Shown here: positions 1 through 4,852 of the stretch, piece after piece | How the letters are laid out: each line of letters starts with the position of its first letter | Numbering within the stretch: position 1 is the first letter of the stretch | Origin: Firmicutes bacterium CAG:110 | GTDB taxonomy: Bacteria > Bacillota > Clostridia > Oscillospirales > Oscillospiraceae | Reading direction: 5' to 3' | Length of the DNA: 6,335 bases | Assembly: GCA_000434635.1 (NCBI GenBank) | Contig: HF988054.1 | Coordinates: 18,428 to 24,762 of the forward strand | Made by a program: the position numbers and the translations under genes | The notes under the pieces: generated by a model | Database searches by the model: none | Told to the model about the DNA's origin: nothing | What the model saw: only the letters and a program-made list of their open reading frames with translations

Positions 1-436
1 TCTCTCCCAGCGTCCAGCTGTCGCCGGGGGAGGGAATGGTGATCTCCAGCCGCTGCTGGTCGGCGTAATAGACGAAATCGTCGAACACCTTGGAAGCATA
101 GGTCCTTGTGGGGGCGTACACGGCGTGGGTGGGATACACCGCCAGAACCGAGGGCAGACCGCCCACATGGTCTTCGTGGGCGTGGGTACACACCACGTAG
201 GCCAGTTCCTCAACGCCCTGCTGTTCCAGATATGAAACGACCAGCCGGCCATCCTCCCGGTTGCCGCCGTCAATGAGCATATACTCCCCGCCGCTTTCCA
301 GCAGGGCGCAGTCCGCCTGCCCCACGTCGATAAAGTGGACGGTGAGGCCGGCAGGAGGGATCCGCTCCGGGAGAAGCCGGCAGCCGCAGAGCAGCAGCGA
401 CAGAGTCAGAAGGAGGGCAGGAATCCTCTTCCTCAT
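1..436 (-). CDS. ComEC-like metallo-beta-lactamase-fold lipoprotein (partial, 3' end outside window)
   Basis: Only the first 145 codons are present; the gene continues past the left edge. The N-terminus (MRKRIPALLLTLSLLLCGC) is a basic stretch, a hydrophobic core and a lipobox-like L-C-G-C ending at Cys19, so a membrane-anchored extracytoplasmic lipoprotein is predicted. Next comes the start of a metallo-beta-lactamase fold: VHFIDVGQADCALL (33-46), LIDGGN (54-59), and the metal-binding HxHxDH motif as H85, H87, D89, H90 followed by VGGL. The FIDVGQ...LIDGG pattern is typical of the ComEC/Rec2 C-terminal domain and its stand-alone relatives. The family is metal-dependent hydrolases, some of them nucleases; the substrate here cannot be told. 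The start ATG overlaps the stop of the upstream SDR gene as ATGA, with AAGGGG about 10 bases upstream as a weak SD, so translational coupling is likely. Confident in the fold, not in the function. Confidence 0.85.
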   Translation of the reverse strand, partial: MRKRIPALLLTLSLLLCGCRLLPERIPPAGLTVHFIDVGQADCALLESGGEYMLIDGGNREDGRLVVSYLEQQGVEELAYVVCTHAHEDHVGGLPSVLAVYPTHAVYAPTRTYASKVFDDFVYYADQQRLEITIPSPGDSWTLGE

Positions 437-1233
437 TTCGTCGTAAGCCCCTTGTTGTTCTTTGCTTTTTTCTGCTGGTTAAGCCAGGTGTTCATCACCA
501 GGCTGTGGGGCAGCAGCTTCACTAGGAACACCTGGAATTTGACGGGGAAGCCGTGGATGGAGCAGTCCTTTTTCGAGTGGTACAGGTCGTTAAGGCCGGT
601 TTTGACCACGTCCTTCGCCTCGTACAGGCGGTTAAAGTAGCGCACCTCGTTGTCGGCGTTGGTCTGGAACGCATGATTGAAGAATTCTGTTTTCACCCAG
701 CCGGGGTTCATGGCCATGACCCGGATGCCCTTGGCTTTCAGCTCCCGGTTCATGGAGCGGCTGTAGCTGAGGACGAAAGCCTTGGTGGCGGCGTAGGTGG
801 TGATGTACGGCACTGGCTGGAAGGCAGACAGGCTGTCCAGCTCCAGAATGTGGCTGCCGGGCTGCATGTAGGGGACACACAGCCGGGTCATGAGCAGCAG
901 CGCCTTGCAGTTCAGGTCGATCATGCGGCAGTCGTCCTCTGCGGGAACCTTCTGGTAAGCGCCGAATTTGCCGAAGCCCGCGGCGTTGACCAGCAGCCTG
1001 ACATTGGGCTTTTCGGATTCCAGCAGGGCTTCCAGTTCTGTAAAGCTGGATTCTTCCAGCAAGTCCAGCACGATGGGACGAACCGGGACGCTTGCTTCGG
1101 CTTTCAGGGTTTCCAGAGCCGACGCCCGGCGGGCGACCGCCCAGATCTCGTCCACGGAAACGTATCCGCTGAGCTGGCGGACGAATTCCCGCCCCATGCC
1201 GGAGCTGGCTCCCGTGACAATGGCAATGTTCAT
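433..1233 (-). CDS. SDR family NAD(P)-dependent oxidoreductase
   Basis: A 266-aa classical short-chain dehydrogenase/reductase, near the usual ~250 aa. The Rossmann cofactor motif TGASSGMG is at 7-14, NAAG at 83-86 and the catalytic Asn at N108. The active-site Ser is probably S134 (13 residues before the Tyr), followed by Y147 and K151 in YAATK and the NPG motif at 176-178. All catalytic residues are present, so an active soluble NAD(P)(H)-dependent carbonyl/alcohol oxidoreductase is expected. The substrate cannot be read from sequence. A basic residue pair after the second strand (R35, R36) would suit NADP(H), which is an inference. The C-terminus after about 235 is hydrophobic then Lys/Asn-rich, and might touch the membrane. 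The start is supported by AAGGAGG at 1244-1250, ten bases upstream of the ATG. The gene lies 37 bases after the Sel1 gene, and its TGA overlaps the ATG of the MBL gene. Confidence 0.93.
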   Translation of the reverse strand: MNIAIVTGASSGMGREFVRQLSGYVSVDEIWAVARRASALETLKAEASVPVRPIVLDLLEESSFTELEALLESEKPNVRLLVNAAGFGKFGAYQKVPAEDDCRMIDLNCKALLLMTRLCVPYMQPGSHILELDSLSAFQPVPYITTYAATKAFVLSYSRSMNRELKAKGIRVMAMNPGWVKTEFFNHAFQTNADNEVRYFNRLYEAKDVVKTGLNDLYHSKKDCSIHGFPVKFQVFLVKLLPHSLVMNTWLNQQKKAKNNKGLTTK

Positions 1234-1270
1234 ATGATTGCAGCCTCCTTGTGTGTAAATTAAGCTGTGG

Positions 1271-1666
1271 TTATATTTCGTAGTTTATCCGGTATTCTCT
1301 GCACTTTTGGATAGCCAGATCGTGTCCCTGCTGTGCCGCCGCTTTATACCAGTATTTCGCTTTTTCCAAATCCTGTGCAACGCCGACACCGTCTTCATAG
1401 AAAGAACCAAGATTGTACTGACCGTCCCAATCGCCGTGCGTGGCGGCTCTTTCCGTCCAGTAAAAGGCTTTTGGCAAATCTTTTTCGACGCCAAGCCCTT
1501 CCAAATAGAAGTATCCGACCTGACATTCCGCCAAGGGGTAGCCTTTCTCCGCCAGTTCCATGTGACCGGCGAAGCACTTGTCATATTGTTTGCTTTCCCA
1601 ATATTTTTCGATCAGTTCATTGCACCTGTAAAATTCGGCGCAGGGCTTATAATAGGATTCTGCCAT
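1271..1666 (-). CDS. Sel1-like repeat protein (small)
   Basis: A 131-aa protein with two clear Sel1-like (TPR-related) repeats. The first is at about 46-78 (AECQVGYFYLEGLGVEKDL...KAFYWTERAATHG) and the second at about 82-114 (QYNLGSFYEDGVGVAQDL...KAKYWYKAAAQQG). A degenerate half-repeat lies at about 28-43 (ends LAEKGYP). The G-x-G-V-x-x-D...KA...W...AA signature is textbook Sel1. Such alpha-solenoids act as protein-binding scaffolds; the partner here is unknown. No signal peptide or membrane segment is seen, so it is probably cytoplasmic. The start is fixed by GGAGGT at 1673-1678, six bases from the ATG. It sits 24 bases after cca and 37 before the SDR gene, on the same strand. Its G+C is about 47% by hand count, against about 62% in 60-base samples of cca and the SDR gene, hinting at later acquisition. 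Confidence 0.88.
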   Translation of the reverse strand: MAESYYKPCAEFYRCNELIEKYWESKQYDKCFAGHMELAEKGYPLAECQVGYFYLEGLGVEKDLPKAFYWTERAATHGDWDGQYNLGSFYEDGVGVAQDLEKAKYWYKAAAQQGHDLAIQKCREYRINYEI

Positions 1667-1690
1667 ATCAGTACCTCCAGAAATTCTGGT

Positions 1691-3031
1691 TTATTCCGAA
1701 GAAATACCGTCGTTCGCAACTCTCTGCTTTGCCCTGTCCAGCAGCGCCTGACGCTCGTTTGGCAGCGTCTCGTCCAGCACCCCTTCCAGCAGGGCGTTCA
1801 GGGTCTCACCGATGGCTTTTCCCTGATATCCCAGCGCCAGAAGATCGTTTCCGTTGACGGCAAGGTCTTTCACCGTCAGGCAGGCGTTCTCTGCCAGAAT
1901 TTCCGCCAGAGCAGCCCGGATCTTCGGGAACACATCCAGTTCCTCCCCTTCGCCGGTACCCTTGCCGCCCATGTCCGCTTCCTGCAAGAGAAGCAGCTTG
2001 TCCAGCGTGTCCCAGCCCAGACGGCTGATCCGGCGGCGCAGCAGCTTCTTATCCGGGGTCAGCAGTGCCATGTGCTGGCCGATGAGCAGCACCGCCTGCT
2101 CCCGCAGAGCCGTGGGGGCTTTCAGCCGCCGGAAAACGCCGTCGGCGATCTCCGCGCTCTTCTGGGCGTGGCCGTAAAAATGCCCCCGGCCGGTGGCGTC
2201 CCGGGTAAAGGTGGCGACTTTGCCGGTGTCGTGAAGCAGCGCTGCCCAGCGCAGCGTCAGATCGGCGCTGACGCCCGCCGTCACGTGGGCAGTGTGGGTG
2301 AACAGGTCGTAGGCGTGGTGGGGGCTGTGCTGGTCGAAGCCGATCATGGGCTGCAATTCGGGAATTACAGCCCCCAGAATCGGGGCAAAGCGGCATAAAT
2401 CTTCCGCGCTGACCAGTGGGAGAAGTTTACATAACTCGTCGAAGACCCGTTCCTCCGCCAGATTGTCCATCAACTGTGCCTGAGACTCCATGGCGTCCTC
2501 CGTCGCCGGGTCAACGCTCAGGCCGTATTTCACGGCGAACCGCACTCCTCGCAGGATTCGCAGGGAGTCCTCCTGAAACCGGGTCACGGGATCGCCCACC
2601 GCCCGCAGCACTTTTGATTCCAAATCCACCCGGCCGTCGAAGGGGTCGGCAAAGCCCCGGGTGGGGGAATAGGCCATGGCGTTCACAGTGTAGTCCCGCC
2701 GCGCAAGGTCGCTTTCCACGCTGTCCACAAATTTCACCCAGTCCGGGTGCCGGTTGTCCCGGTACGCGCCCTCCGTGCGGAAGGTGGTGATCTCCACCAC
2801 GCCCCCCGCCGTGACCACGCCTACGGTGCCGTGCTTTTCTCCCGCCAGCACCAGCTTTTTCCCGGCGAAGACCGCCTCGGTCTGCTGCGGGACGGCGGCG
2901 GTGCAGATGTCATAGTCGTGGGGTTGCAGGCCAAGGCAGGCGTCCCGCACGCAGCCGCCCACCACGTAGGCAGGATATCCGGCAGCCTCCAGCGCGTTCA
3001 GGCATTCCAAAACATACGAGGGGAGCTTCAT
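1691..3031 (-). CDS. cca: CCA tRNA nucleotidyltransferase, class II with HD domain
   Basis: A 446-aa enzyme that builds or repairs the 3'-terminal CCA of tRNAs from CTP and ATP without a nucleic-acid template. The head domain has VVGGCVRD (23-30), then HDYDICT with metal-binding D39 and D41, and RRDYTVNAMAY (111-121). The nucleotide-selecting helix is EDSLRILR (154-161), carrying the E/D/R trio of class II enzymes, followed by GVRFAVKYGL. A C-terminal HD phosphohydrolase-like domain is visible as H246 and LLHDTGK (H267, D268), with later histidines in GHFYGHAQ and IGQHM. Length is normal for the HD-bearing type. A longer frame begins at 3097, but the ATG at 3031 is preferred: it is preceded by AGGAGA seven bases away and starts the conserved N-terminal helix. 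It overlaps the upstream membrane-protein stop codon by ATGA. The data do not exclude an A-adding-only or CC-adding-only variant. Confidence 0.95.
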   Translation of the reverse strand: MKLPSYVLECLNALEAAGYPAYVVGGCVRDACLGLQPHDYDICTAAVPQQTEAVFAGKKLVLAGEKHGTVGVVTAGGVVEITTFRTEGAYRDNRHPDWVKFVDSVESDLARRDYTVNAMAYSPTRGFADPFDGRVDLESKVLRAVGDPVTRFQEDSLRILRGVRFAVKYGLSVDPATEDAMESQAQLMDNLAEERVFDELCKLLPLVSAEDLCRFAPILGAVIPELQPMIGFDQHSPHHAYDLFTHTAHVTAGVSADLTLRWAALLHDTGKVATFTRDATGRGHFYGHAQKSAEIADGVFRRLKAPTALREQAVLLIGQHMALLTPDKKLLRRRISRLGWDTLDKLLLLQEADMGGKGTGEGEELDVFPKIRAALAEILAENACLTVKDLAVNGNDLLALGYQGKAIGETLNALLEGVLDETLPNERQALLDRAKQRVANDGISSE

Positions 3032-3768
3032 GCGGCGTTCTCCTGTTTGGGCTTGGGCGTCAGGCTGCACAGGTCGGTCAGCGCCCACACCGCGCACCCG
3101 AAATACAGAATCAGATAGCCGGAGCCGGACAGCGCTGCACAGCCGAGATAGGCGGCCATCAGCCCCGTGGCCAGCTGCATCCGCCGCCGGCCAAGACCAA
3201 CGTCAAAGGCGGCTTCGTAGAAAGCAAACAGCGCCATCAGCGCGCTGGCGGACAGGTCCAGCCAGCAGTCCTGAAGCTGGGGATTGCTGCACCAGATGCC
3301 GTAATTGCCCAGCATATGGACGACGAAAAAGGCGCACACAGCCAGATGTGTCAGAAACAGCGGACATTTCCCCGCCCTGCGGCAGCGTCCGGCCACGATC
3401 AGCCCCACCGCCGACGCAGCGCCCAGCACCCGGCGCAGAAGCAGCAGCCGACCCTCCATCCACCATGGCAGCAGCACCGTCAGCAGGATTCCCGCCGCGG
3501 CAATATAATGCCCAACGGCGGCCATCAGGGAGGGCTGGAAATTATCCTCATATTTCGCCGAGCCGTCCAGCTTCCACACGGAAGCGATGATCCACGCGGC
3601 GGCAATCGCGGTGAGAACCCACAGGACGATTTCCAGCGGGTGATTCACCGGCAGCAGATTTTTCACGTCCACGGCCACGGCGTAAAGCACGCGCCGCAGA
3701 ATCAGCGCGCAGCAGCCCAGCACGACGGTGACTATGGGCAGACGGTTTTGCTTGCATGTTTGTTTCAT
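3028..3768 (-). CDS. Multi-pass membrane protein of unknown function
   Basis: A 246-aa hydrophobic protein I do not recognise. Probable membrane segments by eye are about 11-33, 44-65, 81-103, 109-127, 137-159, 170-192 and 199-233; the last is long enough for two, giving seven or eight helices. Loops are short and often basic (RR at 25-26, GRCRR at 127-131, GRRR at 193-196), and the C-terminal tail is hydrophilic (TPKPKQENAA). Nine cysteines are scattered through it with no metal-binding pattern. No transporter, kinase or enzyme motif stands out. The frame is open to 3828, but the ATG at 3768 is chosen because GGAGG lies eight bases upstream; the ATGs at 3783 and 3828 lack such a site. It is the first gene of the leftward operon, behind a good promoter, and its TGA overlaps the cca start. 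Confidence 0.8.
   Translation of the reverse strand: MKQTCKQNRLPIVTVVLGCCALILRRVLYAVAVDVKNLLPVNHPLEIVLWVLTAIAAAWIIASVWKLDGSAKYEDNFQPSLMAAVGHYIAAAGILLTVLLPWWMEGRLLLLRRVLGAASAVGLIVAGRCRRAGKCPLFLTHLAVCAFFVVHMLGNYGIWCSNPQLQDCWLDLSASALMALFAFYEAAFDVGLGRRRMQLATGLMAAYLGCAALSGSGYLILYFGCAVWALTDLCSLTPKPKQENAA
3039..3044 (-). promoter_or_regulatory. Ribosome binding site deciding the cca start
   Basis: AGGAGA on the minus strand, seven bases before the ATG at 3031. It lies inside the last codons of the upstream membrane-protein gene. It decides for the 446-aa product rather than a longer frame starting at 3097, which has no such site and adds residues that lie before the conserved N-terminal helix. Confidence 0.85.
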
Positions 3769-3776
3769 AGCGGAAT

Positions 3777-3781
3777 CCTCC
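3777..3781 (-). promoter_or_regulatory. Ribosome binding site deciding the membrane-protein start
   Basis: GGAGG on the minus strand, eight bases before the ATG at 3768. An in-frame ATG at 3783 overlaps this site and cannot use it, so the 246-aa product starting MKQTCKQ is preferred. Confidence 0.85.
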
Positions 3782-3802
3782 ATGGACACAAATATCCGGT
3801 AA

Positions 3803-3835
3803 TGCGGGGCAGCACGCCGCCCCGGCACTTTTTTT
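3803..3835 (+). terminator. GC-rich hairpin plus T7: rightward terminator-like, also the leader hairpin of the leftward operon
   Basis: Plus strand: CGGGGC (3805-3810), loop AGCACGCC, GCCCCG (3819-3824). The stem extends by TG/CA with one bulged G, and a run of seven T at 3829-3835 follows. This is the layout of an intrinsic terminator for rightward transcription, yet no rightward gene lies upstream. It could stop antisense transcripts coming out of the operon or insulate plsC. Read leftward, the same bases form a stem-loop about ten bases from the predicted 5' end of the operon mRNA, where it could stabilise the transcript. Which role is real cannot be decided from sequence. Confidence 0.45.
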
Positions 3836-3839
3836 CATT

Positions 3840-3868
3840 ATTATACCAGTCTATTCCCCTAATTTCCA
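3840..3868 (-). promoter_or_regulatory. Sigma-A-type promoter for the leftward operon
   Basis: On the minus strand the -35 is TGGAAA (3863-3868, 4 of 6 matches to TTGACA), the spacer is 17 bases, and the -10 is a perfect TATAAT (3840-3845). A TG one base upstream gives an extended -10 (TGGTATAAT) that compensates for the imperfect -35. Transcription should start in the A-run near 3833-3835, giving a leader of about 65 bases before the membrane-protein ATG. Confidence 0.8.
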
Positions 3869-3905
3869 GCCCTTTGTAAAAAAACTCTTTGTGTAGAATT
3901 TCTTC

Positions 3906-3934
3906 TTGTTTCACACGGAAAATCGGAGTATAAT
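3906..3934 (+). promoter_or_regulatory. Sigma-A-type promoter for plsC
   Basis: TTGTTT (3906-3911, 3 of 6 matches to consensus), a 17-base spacer, and a perfect TATAAT (3929-3934). A start near 3941 leaves a short leader of about 24 bases before the plsC ATG. The -35 is weak, so an activator or moderate expression is possible. Confidence 0.72.
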
Positions 3935-3951
3935 GGGATTAAGATTCAGGT

Positions 3952-3958
3952 GGGGAGG
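3952..3958 (+). promoter_or_regulatory. Ribosome binding site deciding the plsC start
   Basis: GGGGAGG, six bases before the ATG at 3965. It decides against an in-frame GTG at 3950, which would have to include this site in its coding sequence and has no SD of its own. Confidence 0.88.
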
Positions 3959-3964
3959 AAAACC

Positions 3965-4786
3965 ATGTTGTTGAAGGGAATTGCCGCCGTGTCCGCGGTT
4001 GCGGCGGTTTTGATCTGTATTTGCGGCGGGGTGGCATTCTGGTGGCTTCCGGCGCTGTTCGTCGGGACGTTTCTGGTTCTTACGCTGGCAGCCTTTGGTT
4101 TTCTGTGTCTGGTCTGCGCCTTCGTGGACATGGACAAGCCTCAGGAGCACGACAGCCCCTTTTACCGCAGGGTCACGCAGGTGTACATTGACGCATTGGT
4201 CAGCCTGCTTCGGGTGCGCATCCATACGACGGGCTTGGAGAAGGTTCCCACCGAGGGGCGGTTCGTGCTGGTGTGCAACCACCTGTTCATCGCCGACCCC
4301 TGTGTGCTGCTGCACTGCTTCCCGAAGAGCCAGCTGGCCTTTGTCACCAAGCAGGAGAATCAGAAGCTGTTCATCGTGGGCAAGGTCATGCACAAAATTC
4401 TCTGCCAGCCCATCGACCGTGAAAATGACCGCGCCGCCCTGAAAACCATTATCAAGTGCATCCAGCTGCTGAAGGACGACGAAGCGTCTGTCGCCGTCTT
4501 CCCCGAGGGCTACACCAGCAAGGACGGCAAGCTCCACCATTTCCGCAGCGGCGTGTTCAAGATCGCCCAGAAGGCGAATGTCCCCATCGTGGTATGCACC
4601 ATCCAGAACACCCGGCAGATCTTCCGCAACGTCACCCATCTGAAGCCCACCGACGTGGAGCTGCATTTGGTGGACGTGATCCCGGCGGAGAACCTGAAGG
4701 GCAAGACCACCGTGGATATCGGGAATCAGGTCTACGAAATGATGATCGGCGATCTGGGAGAATCTTTCCGCATGGAAGAAGCTTGA
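3965..4786 (+). CDS. plsC: PlsC-family lysophospholipid (1-acyl-sn-glycerol-3-phosphate) acyltransferase
   Basis: A 273-aa membrane acyltransferase, probably making phosphatidic acid from lysophosphatidic acid and an acyl donor at the cytoplasmic face of the membrane. Residues about 5-25 and 27-54 are two hydrophobic N-terminal helices. The catalytic NHxxxxD block is N105-H106 with D111. The second block is at about 136-152 (ending QPIDR with R152), the third is FPEGYTS (179-185), and a VPIVV block follows after FKIAQKAN. Length fits the family's 200-280 aa. Motif III reads FPEG-YTS rather than the common FPEG-TRS, so the exact acyl acceptor is less certain than the family; another lysolipid acyltransferase role is possible. 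It is transcribed divergently from the cca operon. No terminator is visible before glyQS, so read-through into glyQS is likely. Confidence 0.9.
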   Translation: MLLKGIAAVSAVAAVLICICGGVAFWWLPALFVGTFLVLTLAAFGFLCLVCAFVDMDKPQEHDSPFYRRVTQVYIDALVSLLRVRIHTTGLEKVPTEGRFVLVCNHLFIADPCVLLHCFPKSQLAFVTKQENQKLFIVGKVMHKILCQPIDRENDRAALKTIIKCIQLLKDDEASVAVFPEGYTSKDGKLHHFRSGVFKIAQKANVPIVVCTIQNTRQIFRNVTHLKPTDVELHLVDVIPAENLKGKTTVDIGNQVYEMMIGDLGESFRMEEA

Positions 4787-4811
4787 CCTTTGGGCAAGAA
4801 GCGTGTATAAT
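4783..4811 (+). promoter_or_regulatory. Strong sigma-A-type promoter for glyQS, overlapping the plsC stop
   Basis: TTGACC (4783-4788, 5 of 6 matches to consensus), a 17-base spacer, and a perfect TATAAT (4806-4811). The plsC TGA (4784-4786) lies inside the -35 box. The expected start near 4818 gives a leader of about 35 bases. The GGAGG at 4841-4845, seven bases before the glyQS ATG, is its ribosome binding site. It is the closest to consensus of the three promoters in the window. Confidence 0.85.
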
Positions 4812-4852
4812 GAGTTTTCACCCCATAAATAACCATTTTTGGAGGAAATACA

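Larger units (their letters stand above)
1..3835 (-). other. Predicted five-gene leftward operon
   Basis: The membrane protein, cca, Sel1 protein, SDR and MBL lipoprotein genes are all on the minus strand. Their junctions are -4, +24, +37 and -4 bases. I see no hairpin with a T-tract between them and no convincing internal promoter. The only good promoter is at 3840-3868, with a start expected near 3833-3835. The operon continues beyond the left edge. Co-transcription is an inference from spacing and strand, and does not imply a shared pathway. Confidence 0.65.

Noticed and set aside
553..1263. A 236-codon plus-strand open frame opposite the SDR gene
   Set aside because: The SDR catalytic residues on the other strand are complete. 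This frame reads as a composition shadow rich in Gln, Val and His.
1270..1275. Possible internal -10 (TATAAC on the minus strand) before the SDR gene
   Set aside because: No acceptable -35 is found 16-18 bases upstream, and the site lies at the end of the Sel1 coding region.
1677..1689. Palindrome CCAGAA-A-TTCTGG touching the Sel1 ribosome binding site
   Set aside because: A perfect 6-bp-arm palindrome is expected about once or twice by chance in a window of this length, and it has no T-tract or second copy. It is too weak to call an operator or terminator.
1307..2398. A 363-codon plus-strand open frame across the Sel1 and cca genes
   Set aside because: It is antisense to cca with its complete motif set, spans a gene boundary, and has no recognisable product.
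3769..3828. N-terminal extension of the membrane protein (start at 3828)
   Set aside because: The extension is polar and covers the leader hairpin and the ribosome binding site; the ATG at 3768 has GGAGG at the right distance.
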